This document shows positions 1 to 8,148 of a stretch of 64,000 nt of DNA, piece by piece. The notes under the pieces were generated by a model that saw nothing but the letters and a program-made list of their open reading frames with translations, was not told where the DNA came from and made no database searches. The position numbers and the translations under genes were made by a program. Numbering within the stretch: the stretch's first letter is position 1; every line of letters begins with the position of its first letter. The stretch comes from Sphingomonas sp. BK345. Lineage in GTDB: Bacteria; Pseudomonadota; Alphaproteobacteria; Sphingomonadales; Sphingomonadaceae. The DNA lies in the NCBI RefSeq assembly GCF_014193845.1, contig NZ_JACHZX010000002.1, positions 496,001 to 560,000 on the forward strand, in the 5' to 3' direction.

Positions 1-939
1 GAAGGCTACACCGAGGACGAGAAGGTCGAGATCGCCGAGCGCCACCTCATCGCCAAGCAGGTGCAGGCCCATGGGCTCAAGCCGGGCGAGTTCACGCTCA
101 CCGACGAGGGGCTGCGCGCGCTGATCCAGCGCTACACGCGCGAGGCGGGCGTTCGCACGCTTGAGCGCGAGGTTGCCAAGCTGTGCCGCAAGGCGTTGCG
201 CCAAATTCTCGAGGGCAAGGTTACGAGCGTGACGATCACGCCCGACAATCTCGCCGACTTCGCGGGCGTGCAGAAGTTCCGCCACGGCCTGTCCGAGACC
301 GAGGACCAGATCGGCGCGGTCACCGGCCTCGCCTGGACCGAGGTCGGCGGCGAGCTGCTGACGATCGAGAGCGTCACGGTGCCGGGCAAGGGCCAGGCCA
401 AGGTGACGGGCAAGCTCGGCGACGTGATGAAGGAGTCGGTCCAGGCGGCGTACAGCTTTGTCCAGGCGCGCTCGCCGTCCTTCGGGATCAAGCCCAGCCT
501 GTTCCACCGCAAGGACATCCACATCCACCTGCCCGAGGGCGCGGTGCCCAAGGACGGGCCGTCGGCGGGTATCGGGCTGGTCACCTCGATCGTCTCGACG
601 CTCACGGGCATCCCCGTGCGCAAGGAGGTGGCGATGACGGGTGAGGTGACGCTGCGCGGCCGCGTGCTGCCGATCGGCGGGCTCAAGGAGAAGCTGCTCG
701 CGGCGCTCCGCGGCGGAATCGAGACGGTGCTGATCCCGAAGGAGAATGAGAAGGACCTCACGGAAATACCGGCGAACATCCGCGAGGGGTTGCGGATCGT
801 GCCGGTCAGCCACGTCGACGAGGTGCTCAAGCTCGCGCTAACCCAGCCACTCGAGGCGATCGACTGGACCGAGGCGGACGAACTGGCGGCGCTTCCGCCC
901 GCGCCGATCACGCCCGTTGGCGGCGAGCTGCATCACTAA
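1..939 (+). CDS. lon: Lon ATP-dependent protease, C-terminal part (5' end outside window)
   Basis: This is the C-terminal third of Lon, a cytoplasmic AAA+ serine protease that degrades misfolded and regulatory proteins. The frame is open from base 1 and the start lies upstream of the window. The visible part has the end of the AAA+ lid region (GVRTLEREVAKLCRK) followed by the Lon protease domain. The catalytic serine is in PKDGPSAG (codon 562-564) and the catalytic lysine in GGLKEK (codon 685-687), so the Ser-Lys dyad is intact. Gene order lon then hupB is common in proteobacteria. The call is secure; only the N-terminus is unseen. Confidence 0.97.
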   Translation, partial: EGYTEDEKVEIAERHLIAKQVQAHGLKPGEFTLTDEGLRALIQRYTREAGVRTLEREVAKLCRKALRQILEGKVTSVTITPDNLADFAGVQKFRHGLSETEDQIGAVTGLAWTEVGGELLTIESVTVPGKGQAKVTGKLGDVMKESVQAAYSFVQARSPSFGIKPSLFHRKDIHIHLPEGAVPKDGPSAGIGLVTSIVSTLTGIPVRKEVAMTGEVTLRGRVLPIGGLKEKLLAALRGGIETVLIPKENEKDLTEIPANIREGLRIVPVSHVDEVLKLALTQPLEAIDWTEADELAALPPAPITPVGGELHH

Positions 940-1099
940 TTTACGTTAACGCTGCGTAACTTACTCCCGCCGCATCCTGTCCCGGGGCGCGGCGGTTTCG
1001 TTTGACTCGACGCCGGGCGCGCGCCTTACTGGAGGGATGCGGGCCACGCTCCGCGAATCCATCACGAATGCGTAACGGTAAGGAACGGGGTCTCTTCGC

Positions 1100-1372
1100 A
1101 TGAACAAACAGGAACTGATCGCGCAGGTCGCGACGGCGGCCGGGCTCGGCAAGAGTGAGGCGAGCCGCGCGGTCGAGGCAGTGTTCGACGCGATCTCGAC
1201 GAGCCTGAAGAAGGGGGATGAGGTGCGCCTGGTCGGCTTCGGCACCTTCGCGGTCAGCCGCCGCAAGGCGTCGACGGGGCGCAACCCGCGCACCGGCGAG
1301 CCGATGACGATCAAGGCGTCGAGCCAGCCCAAGTTCAAGGCCGGCAAGGTGCTGAAGGACTCACTCAATTAA
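1100..1372 (+). CDS. hupB: HU family DNA-binding protein
   Basis: A 90-residue histone-like protein that bends and compacts DNA as a dimer. It shows the HU signature: N-terminal MNKQELIAQVA, helix region to about residue 45, then the DNA-binding arm with VGFGTF and RKASTGRNPRTGEP, ending in FKAGKVLKDSLN. Length is exactly that of the family. It starts 160 bases after lon and probably has its own promoter in that gap. IHF subunits are longer at the ends and differ in the arm sequence, so HU is preferred. Confidence 0.96.
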   Translation: MNKQELIAQVATAAGLGKSEASRAVEAVFDAISTSLKKGDEVRLVGFGTFAVSRRKASTGRNPRTGEPMTIKASSQPKFKAGKVLKDSLN

Positions 1373-1424
1373 GTGCTGGACAGGGCCGGCGCGCTCTCGT
1401 AGGTGCGCCGCTCCCGACGCGGAT

Positions 1425-1499
1425 GGGCGCGTAGCTCAGCGGTAGAGCACACCCTTCACACGGGTGGGGTCACAGGTTCAATCCCTGTCGCGCCCACCA
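1425..1499 (+). tRNA. tRNA-Val (anticodon CAC)
   Basis: The acceptor stem GGGCGCG (1425-1431) pairs perfectly with CGCGCCC (1489-1495), followed by discriminator A and an encoded CCA. A D arm with TAGCTCAGCGGTAGAGC, an anticodon loop TTCACAC with CAC, and a T arm with GGTTCAATCC are all present. The total is 75 nt. Confidence 0.96.
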
Positions 1500-1515
1500 T
1501 CCGACCGGCCCGAAC

Positions 1516-1544
1516 GCCCCGCTCGTCCCAGTGACAGGCGGGGC
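1516..1544 (+). terminator. possible terminator hairpin after tRNA-Val
   Basis: A perfect 7-bp stem GCCCCGC / GCGGGGC encloses a 15-nt loop 17 bases past the tRNA and is followed only by TTCT. The short T run makes this a weak candidate. Confidence 0.4.
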
Positions 1545-1590
1545 TTCTCGTATGTGGCGCCTGTGTCCGTGAGCGATATACTCGGCCAGA

Positions 1591-1667
1591 GTGCGCCTGC
1601 ATGAGCAGGAAACCGGCATCACGTGCACGTCACTGGTGGCTCTAGGTTCCTGCGTGCGCGGGAGCAC
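1591..1667. repeat. imperfect inverted-repeat element, second family (copy 1)
   Basis: The left end reads GTGCGCCTGCATGAGCAGG and the right end, read on the opposite strand, GTGCTCCCGCGCACGCAGG, so the element is an imperfect inverted repeat of about 77 bp. Each arm can also fold on itself (CCTGC..GCAGG). A similar element lies at 24811-24892. No gene is seen in 1500-1937; this repeat and the candidate Pho sites are its only recognisable content. Confidence 0.5.
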
Positions 1668-1773
1668 GGCTCATCTGTGTGTCACAGGCAAGACAATCCA
1701 GAGGCTGGACGCTCGCGTAGGCCGGCCCGGGCTGCCGGCAACGGCCTAGTCCCACCTTGGGGCAAAATTGTCT

Positions 1774-1835
1774 CTGTCACGTAAGCGTAACGGAAACGAC
1801 GCCGAACCGTCTCCGAAGACTCATTCAGCTGTCAT
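1774..1835 (+). promoter_or_regulatory. candidate tandem Pho boxes upstream of the lipoprotein gene
   Basis: Two pairs of half-sites resemble the PhoB box (CTGTCAT, 4 nt, CTGTCAT). CTGTCAC at 1774 is followed 11 bases later by GCGTAAC, and GACTCAT at 1818 is followed 11 bases later by a perfect CTGTCAT at 1829. The two pairs are 44 bases apart, i.e. four 11-bp steps, so they lie on the same helix face. The gene starts at 1938. This rests on motif reading only; the first and third half-sites are degenerate. Confidence 0.4.
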
Positions 1836-1937
1836 CCTGCGCGCCTAGCGGCGCTGCTCAGGGAGCGAGCGGGCGCACACAGTTCGACTCGCCGCACCGG
1901 GCCCCAGCGCGGGGCTCGTCCTAACAGGGAGTGAGTC

Positions 1938-3560
1938 ATGGTCAGCTTCAGCCGTCGCAGCAAGTTCCTGCTGGCGACCTCCGCCACGTTGTTCCTCGCC
2001 TCGTGCGGCGCGGACGACGTCGCCTCGCCGGGCGCCGGCAGCCTGCCGATCACGATCGTTCAGCCCGCGCCGACTCCGACTCCGACCGGCACCGCCACGC
2101 CGACCGCGCTCACCAACGCGCAGATCGCGCTGGCAACGACTGTGAACAGCATCAGCATCACCGCCGACGAGCAGGTGGCGATCCTCAACGCCGGCCAGAA
2201 CAACAATCTGCAGGGCTTCGGCAACACGCTCAACGGCGTATACCCGGTCAGCGGCACCTCGCTGGCGACCGCGAGCAACCCGCAGACGGTGCTCGGCAAC
2301 ACCAGCTTCATCCAGAACACCAGCTATGTCGGCGCGCTGAGCGGCCCCAACGACGCGGCCTTCTCGGGCTGGACCTGCAGCTCGACCGCGGCGAGCTTCC
2401 TCAACAGTGCGAGCTGCACCGCGGTGCCGTCGATCGGCAGCGGCACGGCAGCGGCGTCCTGCCCGACCGGCCTCACCGATGACGGCGTGAATTCGAGCAG
2501 CGCGCCGACATTCCGCTACTGCCGCCTACCGCAGGTCATCACCGCTGACCTCACACTCGCGAAGATCCCGGGTCTCGTTTACCGCTTCCGCGGCCAGACC
2601 GAGGTGGGTGATATCAACGCCGCCACCGGCGTAACGCTGACGATCGCGCCGGGCGTCGTGCTCGCCGCCGACTCGTCGGAGGCGTCGAACGATCTGCTGC
2701 TCGTCAACCGTGGCAGCAAGCTCAACGCGGTGGGGACTGCCGACGCGCCCATCATCTTCACGGCGCAGCAGAACCTTGCCAGCAACGGCGTGTCGGACGC
2801 GACCCAGGGGCTGTGGGGCGGCGTTGTCCTGCTCGGCCGTGCGCCCACCGCGGTGTGCGCGGCGGGCACCGGCCCGAACGACGCCAGCGGCAGCTCGCCG
2901 ACCTGCCAGCAGGCGATCGAGGGCGTCACCGGCCGCTTCTACGGCGGCACCAACCAGGCGGACAGCTCGGGCACGCTCCAGTACGTCCAGATCCGCTATA
3001 CCGGGATCGCGATCAGCGAGGGCAACGAGCTCCAGGGCCTGACGCTCGGCGGCACCGGCTCGGGCACGACAATCGACCACGTCCAGAGCCACAATTCCTC
3101 GGACGACGGCGTCGAGATCTTCGGCGGCGCCACCAATCTGAAGTATTTCGTCGTGACCGGCGCCGATGACGACGGGTTCGACGTCGACAACGGCTGGCGC
3201 GGCTTCATGCAGTTCATCATCGCGGCGCAGAAGGCGTCGGGCTCCACCGCGGACTCCTTCGCCACCGAGATCGACTCGAACAACGCCGAGGACCTGCTGC
3301 CGCGCACCTACGGCCGCTACGCCAACTTCACCTTCATCCAGACCAACTCGGCACCCGCGGCGATCCGCCTGCGCGGCGGTGCGGACTTCGCCTTCGTCAA
3401 CGGGGTGGTGAAGTCGGCGGCGGGTGCGGCGTGCGTCAACATCATCGCCGGCGAGGGCTCGGGGGCGGGTCGCACCACGATCCGCGCCGCGGACAGCGCG
3501 CTGCAGGATGTCGGGCCGCCGACCTTCAACTCGATCTACTTCCAGTGCCAGGGCCGCTGA
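1938..3560 (+). CDS. predicted exported lipoprotein with parallel beta-helix character
   Basis: A 540-residue protein with a lipoprotein signal: positively charged start, hydrophobic stretch, and lipobox LASC placing the acylated cysteine at residue 23. A Pro/Thr-rich linker (TPTPTGT) follows. The middle contains motifs typical of right-handed beta-helix surface proteins: an initial TADLTLAKIPGLVYRFRGQ region, APGVVLAADSS, GTADAPIIFTA, and later HVQSHNSSDDGVEIFGG and DDDGFDVDNGW. It is followed 96 bases downstream by a TonB-dependent receptor and then, past one divergent gene, a complete type II secretion operon. By analogy with the Caulobacter locus where the type II system secretes a lipoprotein, this may be its cargo; that is inference. 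No enzymatic signature is recognised. Confidence 0.7.
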   Translation: MVSFSRRSKFLLATSATLFLASCGADDVASPGAGSLPITIVQPAPTPTPTGTATPTALTNAQIALATTVNSISITADEQVAILNAGQNNNLQGFGNTLNGVYPVSGTSLATASNPQTVLGNTSFIQNTSYVGALSGPNDAAFSGWTCSSTAASFLNSASCTAVPSIGSGTAAASCPTGLTDDGVNSSSAPTFRYCRLPQVITADLTLAKIPGLVYRFRGQTEVGDINAATGVTLTIAPGVVLAADSSEASNDLLLVNRGSKLNAVGTADAPIIFTAQQNLASNGVSDATQGLWGGVVLLGRAPTAVCAAGTGPNDASGSSPTCQQAIEGVTGRFYGGTNQADSSGTLQYVQIRYTGIAISEGNELQGLTLGGTGSGTTIDHVQSHNSSDDGVEIFGGATNLKYFVVTGADDDGFDVDNGWRGFMQFIIAAQKASGSTADSFATEIDSNNAEDLLPRTYGRYANFTFIQTNSAPAAIRLRGGADFAFVNGVVKSAAGAACVNIIAGEGSGAGRTTIRAADSALQDVGPPTFNSIYFQCQGR

Positions 3561-3592
3561 GGCGCCACCGGCCCTCGAGATGCTCGGCGGAG

Positions 3593-3623
3593 CCCGGGGA
3601 GCGCCTTCCGGCGCCGCCCCGGG
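3593..3623 (+). other. intercistronic hairpin between lipoprotein and receptor genes
   Basis: CCCGGGG (3593-3599) pairs with CCCCGGG (3617-3623), and inside it GCGCC pairs with GGCGC around a TTCC loop. This gives about 12 base pairs with a small bulge. No T run follows, so it looks more like an mRNA-stabilising or partial-attenuation structure than a full terminator; it could set a lipoprotein-to-receptor expression ratio. Confidence 0.5.
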
Positions 3624-3656
3624 TCCGCTCATAGAAACAGACTGGATCCTTCCGCC

Positions 3657-6515
3657 ATGCGCCAGCGCACCTATGCCTCGCTCCTTCTCCTGACGACCAC
3701 GTTGGTCGCCCCCGCGGCGCTGGCGCAGGTCGCGCCGCAGACCGGCACGCCCACCACCTCGGCGCCCGCCGGCCCACCGCCGACGAGCACCACCACCAAT
3801 CCCGCCGGCGCGCCGACGCCGCAGGACCAGGCCACCGCCACCGCGACGCCCGGTACGGAGCAGGGCGCCGACACCGCGGCCGACGAGCCCCAGGCCGAGG
3901 TCTCCGCGCCGGGGCTCGACGCCAGCGGGGGCGGCGACATCGTCGTGGTCGGGCGCAATATTCCCAACACCATCCGCGCCACCGCGCAGGTCGTCAGCGT
4001 CCTCTCCAGCGCCGACATCGCGCGCACGGGTGAGGGCGACATCGCCGGCGCGCTGACCCGCGTCACCGGCCTGTCGGTGGTCGGCAACGGCTATGTCTTC
4101 GTGCGCGGGCTGGGCGACCGCTACTCCTCGGCGCTGCTCAACGGCTCGCCGCTGCCGAGCCCCGAGCCGCTGCGCCGCACCGTGCCGCTCGATATCTTCC
4201 CGACCACGGTGGTCGGCTCGGCGCTGGTGCAGAAGACCTATTCCGCCAATTATCCCGGCGAATTCGGCGGCGGCGTCATCAACCTGACGACCAAGGCGAT
4301 CCCCGACGAGAATTTCTTCACCGTCGGCGCCTCGGGCGGGATCGACACCGAGACCACCGCCAAGCTGGGCTACACCTTTTTCGGCTCCAGGACCGACTGG
4401 CTCGGCTATGACGGCGGCGAGCGCAACGTCCCCGACTTCATCAAGCAGGCGCCGACCGGCAACGGCGTGATCCCGAGCGCGCAAGTGCTCCAGCTGTCCA
4501 ACGCGCGCACCACCCTGCTCCAGCGCACCACCGACACGCCCGCCAATTACTCGGGCAGCATGGACCTTGGCGTCACCGGCGACATCGGCGGAACCCGCGT
4601 CGGACTGATCGGCAGCCTGGGCGTGTCGAACACCTGGCGCACGCGGGACGCGACGCAGCAAGACACGGTCAGCGTCGACGGCACGCTGCGCAACGACTTC
4701 CAGACCGTGATCACCGACAATCGCGCGGTGGTGAACGGGCTGCTCGGCTTTGGCGCCGAGTTCGGCGAGAACAAGGTGCGCTGGACCAACGTCTATATTC
4801 ACGACACGCTGAAGCAGGGCCGCGCCTCGGGCGCGACCGTGTACAACAACTCGAGCGGTAACCCGCTCTTCCAGCAGAACACCAACTGGTTCGAGCGCAA
4901 GCTGATCGAGACCCAGCTGGTGGGTGAGTTCAAGCCGATCACCGATCTGTCGATCGACGTGCGCGGCGCCTATGCCAACACGCAGCGCAACTCACCCTAT
5001 GAGCGTCAATTCATCTATCTCTGCAACACCAGTCTGACCGACCAGACCGGCGACGTGCCGGTCAGCGACCGCGGGCTCAACTGCCCGGGCGCGTGGCAGG
5101 CGACCAACGCGTTCGACCGTTTCGCCACGGTGGTGTTCAGCGAGCTCAACGAGGATCTCTACTCGGGGCAGGCGGACGTAGCCTATAAGATCCCGGGCGA
5201 GCGCCCGATGACGGTGTCGGCGGGCTATTATTTCTCCGAGAACGACCGCACCTCGACGCGTCTGCCGTTCGTCTACCAGACCGCCACCGGCGGCGCGATC
5301 CCGTTCCCGTGCAACCTGCTCCGGCCGGACTACCTGCTCTCGCCCGACGTAGTGAACGGTTGCCCGACCCCGATCTCGGGCAACCCGGCAGACACCGCGG
5401 TGCAGCTGCGCTTCGACGCGGGGCAGAACGGCTCGTACGAATATGATGCGCTGCTGCGCGTCCACGCCGGTTACGCCCAGGTCGAGGCGGAGGCGCTCGA
5501 CGGCCTGCGCGCGATCATCGGCCTTCGCTACGAGACAGCGACCCAGCGAGTCACACCGATCAACGCCACTTCGACGAGACTCAAGAACGATTACTTCCTG
5601 CCGGCGGCGACGATCACCTGGAACTTTGCCAGCAACCAGCAGCTGCGCCTCGCCGCCTCGAAGACGATCGCGCGGCCGCAATTCCGCGAACTGGCACCGC
5701 AGGCCTTCCGCGACTTCGAGTCCGACCGCCTGTTCTTCGGCAACCCGCGGCTGAAGGACTCGGAGCTGTACAACCTCGAGGCACGCTACGAGTGGTTCTT
5801 CGCACGCGACCAGCGTGTCACGCTGGCGGGCTTCTACAAGCGGATCGACAATCCGATCGAGCAGGTCGGCTTCTTCCCGACCCCCGACGCGCGGCTTCAG
5901 ACCGGCTTCACCAACCTGCCCACCGCCAAGCTGTACGGCGCCGAGGTCGAGGCGCAGAAGTACGTCCCGCTCGACTTCCTGTCGGCGGGCATGGCGGGCA
6001 AGCGCGCGGTGCTGATCGCCAATTATACGTGGACGTACTCGGCGATCACCGCCGATGGCAGCTGCGTGCCGGGCGTGCTCGAGGGAACGACGCTGGGCGG
6101 CTGCCAGGCCAATTTCGCGCCGGCGCGCTCGCTGTTCCGCGACGGTGCGCCGCTCACCGGCCAGTCGGATCATCTCGTCAACCTGCAGCTGGGCTACGAG
6201 GACACCGAGAACGGCACGCAGGCGACGCTGCTGTTCAATTATGCCAGCGAGCGCGTCACCAATCGGGGCCCGTCCTTGCTCGACGGCTCGGGCTTCCAGC
6301 CCGACATCATCGAGAAGCCCGGCATCCGGCTCGACTTCGTGATGCGCCAGCAGGTTCAGCTGGTTGGGCAGAAGGTCGAGATCAAGGCGGAGGCGCGCAA
6401 CCTCACGGGCACGCGCTACCAGGAGTTCCAGACCTTCGACGGCGGCAACCGGGTTGACATCAACCGCTACCGGCTGGGTCGGTTGTTCACGCTCGGCGCC
6501 AGCGTGAGCTTCTGA
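3657..6515 (+). CDS. TonB-dependent outer-membrane receptor (paired with lipoprotein)
   Basis: A 952-residue receptor with a Sec signal peptide ending in LAQV near residue 24 and a long Pro/Thr/Ala-rich, low-complexity segment to about residue 90. The plug domain covers roughly 95-230 (GGDIVVVGRN, VRGLGDRYSS, then GEFGGGVINLTTK), followed by a beta-barrel ending in a terminal aromatic residue (GASVSF). The YSSALLNGSPLPSPEP plug variant belongs to the large receptors often encoded next to surface lipoproteins. Ligand cannot be read from sequence. The likely operon partner is the upstream lipoprotein, so the pair could form a capture-and-import complex. It ends in a hairpin shared with the convergent oxygenase gene. 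Confidence 0.9.
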   Translation: MRQRTYASLLLLTTTLVAPAALAQVAPQTGTPTTSAPAGPPPTSTTTNPAGAPTPQDQATATATPGTEQGADTAADEPQAEVSAPGLDASGGGDIVVVGRNIPNTIRATAQVVSVLSSADIARTGEGDIAGALTRVTGLSVVGNGYVFVRGLGDRYSSALLNGSPLPSPEPLRRTVPLDIFPTTVVGSALVQKTYSANYPGEFGGGVINLTTKAIPDENFFTVGASGGIDTETTAKLGYTFFGSRTDWLGYDGGERNVPDFIKQAPTGNGVIPSAQVLQLSNARTTLLQRTTDTPANYSGSMDLGVTGDIGGTRVGLIGSLGVSNTWRTRDATQQDTVSVDGTLRNDFQTVITDNRAVVNGLLGFGAEFGENKVRWTNVYIHDTLKQGRASGATVYNNSSGNPLFQQNTNWFERKLIETQLVGEFKPITDLSIDVRGAYANTQRNSPYERQFIYLCNTSLTDQTGDVPVSDRGLNCPGAWQATNAFDRFATVVFSELNEDLYSGQADVAYKIPGERPMTVSAGYYFSENDRTSTRLPFVYQTATGGAIPFPCNLLRPDYLLSPDVVNGCPTPISGNPADTAVQLRFDAGQNGSYEYDALLRVHAGYAQVEAEALDGLRAIIGLRYETATQRVTPINATSTRLKNDYFLPAATITWNFASNQQLRLAASKTIARPQFRELAPQAFRDFESDRLFFGNPRLKDSELYNLEARYEWFFARDQRVTLAGFYKRIDNPIEQVGFFPTPDARLQTGFTNLPTAKLYGAEVEAQKYVPLDFLSAGMAGKRAVLIANYTWTYSAITADGSCVPGVLEGTTLGGCQANFAPARSLFRDGAPLTGQSDHLVNLQLGYEDTENGTQATLLFNYASERVTNRGPSLLDGSGFQPDIIEKPGIRLDFVMRQQVQLVGQKVEIKAEARNLTGTRYQEFQTFDGGNRVDINRYRLGRLFTLGASVSF

Positions 6516-6523
6516 TCCGTTTC

Positions 6524-6553
6524 GGCGGCCGGCGATATCAAGCGCCGGCCGCC
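6524..6553. terminator. bidirectional hairpin between convergent genes
   Basis: A perfect 11-bp stem GGCGGCCGGCG / CGCCGGCCGCC with an 8-nt loop sits in the 40-base gap between the receptor stop and the end of the oxygenase gene. No T run follows on either strand, but its placement between convergent genes supports a two-way transcription barrier. Confidence 0.6.
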
Positions 6554-6555
6554 CG

Positions 6556-7182
6556 TCAGATCCAGGGTCGCTCGCGAAACCATTTGGTGATGACGTACTT
6601 CACCCCGGCGCGCACCTTCATGCCGTGATGGAGCGTGGCGGGGTTGGGCGTGTCGTCCGGGCGGCGATTGTTCCAGCATACCAGTTTGCCGGACTCGGGC
6701 TGGATGGTCTTATCGATCGCCTTGAACCGCGTCGCGCCTCCCGCCTCGGGCGCGTTCAGATAGACCATCATCGTCCAGGTCCGGTTGCCCGCCACGTTGC
6801 AATAGCGCGCGAAGTCGGCACCGGTCGGCTCGAAATAATCGGTGTGCGCCTTAAACTCCTGGCCGATCGCGTAGCGCTGTCCTTGAAGCGGCTCGCCATG
6901 CCGCAGGTCGAGCCCGGCGAAATCGGCGAGGCGCCGGTTGATCGCGGCGACGAGCGGATCGTCGTCGCGCAGGTCACACGTCTCGCTGGTGCGGAAGGCG
7001 GTGTCGCCGTTCGGGTCGGCGATGGTCGAGGGTCGCCGGTCCGCGTCGATCAGCTCGATCAGCGCGGCACATTCGTCGGCGCTGAGAAAATCACGCCGGA
7101 TGAACAATGTCAGCTTGGGCGAGGGGACGCGCTGGATCAGCGGCTGCGCACTCAGTCGCGCGATGATGGGGTCGGACGCCAT
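6556..7182 (-). CDS. prolyl 4-hydroxylase-like 2-oxoglutarate/Fe(II) oxygenase
   Basis: A 208-residue single-domain dioxygenase. The iron-binding triad is readable: HTD in FKAHTDYF, and the distal histidine in LHHGMKV. The 2-oxoglutarate-binding basic residue is the lysine in GVKYVITKWFRERPW, the usual C-terminal signature of the P4Hc family. I chose the ATG at 7182 (MASDPI) because the frame upstream offers only TTG/GTG starts with an atypical extension. The gene converges on the receptor gene and diverges from gspC. The substrate is unknown; hydroxylation of a protein or a free amino acid are both possible. Confidence 0.85.
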   Translation of the reverse strand: MASDPIIARLSAQPLIQRVPSPKLTLFIRRDFLSADECAALIELIDADRRPSTIADPNGDTAFRTSETCDLRDDDPLVAAINRRLADFAGLDLRHGEPLQGQRYAIGQEFKAHTDYFEPTGADFARYCNVAGNRTWTMMVYLNAPEAGGATRFKAIDKTIQPESGKLVCWNNRRPDDTPNPATLHHGMKVRAGVKYVITKWFRERPWI

Positions 7183-7296
7183 GGGCCTGCTATATTCCAC
7201 CTGAAGCAAGTCGAACCAGCCACAGAAATATTACACAAGCCGCCGACGCCGATGTAACAGGGTTATCGTGGTGGCGCAGGGAGTTCAGCCGAGCGC

Positions 7297-8148
7297 ATGC
7301 GTTTGAAGTTCGACGCCCGGGCACGGGCGATCCTGCGGCGGTTGCCGGTGGTGAACGCTTACTCGGCGGTCGAGCTGCTGCTGCTCGCCGGGCTCGCGGT
7401 GCAATGCGCGCGGCTGATGTGGGTGATCGTGACTCCGGTGTCGCCGCTCGGCGCCTGGGTGCCAACCGGCCCGACGATCCCGGTCGATCCCGCCGGTGTG
7501 CTCGGCAGCATCGACCCCTTCTACCGGGTGAGCGGCGCGCAGGCGGCGCAGGGGCCCGCGGTGGTCACCTCGCTTCAGCTCACCTTGTTCGGCACGCGGA
7601 TGGATGACGCGCAGGCGCGCGGCGCAGCGATCCTGGCGGGGCCGGACGGGTTGCAACGCAGCGTCAGCGTCGGCGAGGAGGTCGTGCCCGGCGTGGTGCT
7701 GCGCGACGTGGCCTTCGACCATGTCACGCTCGAGCGCGGCGGCGCGCGCGAGGACCTGTTCCTCGACCAGTCGACCAAGCCGAGCGCCGACGTGCCGCCA
7801 AGCGGTGTCGCCCCCGCTGCCATGCCGGGCCCGGATCCGCGCGTGCCGCGCGACTCCGACGCCGGCGGCGGCGCGATGTCGCCGGACCGGCTGCGCACCG
7901 ACATCACCGCCATTCCGCAGATCGAGGGTGGGCGCGTCGTCGGGCTGACGGTACGCGGGCAGGGCGGCAACGCCTTTCGCGCGTCGGGGCTGCGCGATGG
8001 CGACGTCGTCACCCAGGTCGCCGGTCGCCCGGTGTCCGGCCCGGCCGACCTCGACCAGTTCACGCGCGAGCGCGCCCCCGGCGGCGCGGTCCCGGTCACC
8101 GTCCAGCGCAACGGCCAGACCGTCGCCCTCTCCATTCCGGTAAAATGA
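7297..8148 (+). CDS. gspC: type II secretion system protein GspC
   Basis: A 283-residue inner-membrane protein linking the secretin to the cytoplasmic-membrane platform. It has a short cytoplasmic N-terminus, one membrane segment at about 22-46 (AVELLLLAGLAVQCARLMWVI), a periplasmic homology region around 90-150, a Pro-rich linker, and a C-terminal PDZ domain from about 205 (VRGQGGNAFRASGLRDGDVV). It is the first gene of the gsp operon, and its stop overlaps the gspD start (ATGA). The promoter must lie in the 114 bases shared with the divergent oxygenase gene. Confidence 0.92.
   Translation: MRLKFDARARAILRRLPVVNAYSAVELLLLAGLAVQCARLMWVIVTPVSPLGAWVPTGPTIPVDPAGVLGSIDPFYRVSGAQAAQGPAVVTSLQLTLFGTRMDDAQARGAAILAGPDGLQRSVSVGEEVVPGVVLRDVAFDHVTLERGGAREDLFLDQSTKPSADVPPSGVAPAAMPGPDPRVPRDSDAGGGAMSPDRLRTDITAIPQIEGGRVVGLTVRGQGGNAFRASGLRDGDVVTQVAGRPVSGPADLDQFTRERAPGGAVPVTVQRNGQTVALSIPVK

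Noticed and set aside
2526..4802. Long minus-strand open frame of 758 codons opposite the lipoprotein and receptor genes
   Set aside because: Arg/Ala/Gly-rich translation with no domain; it is the mirror frame of well-supported plus-strand genes in GC-rich DNA.
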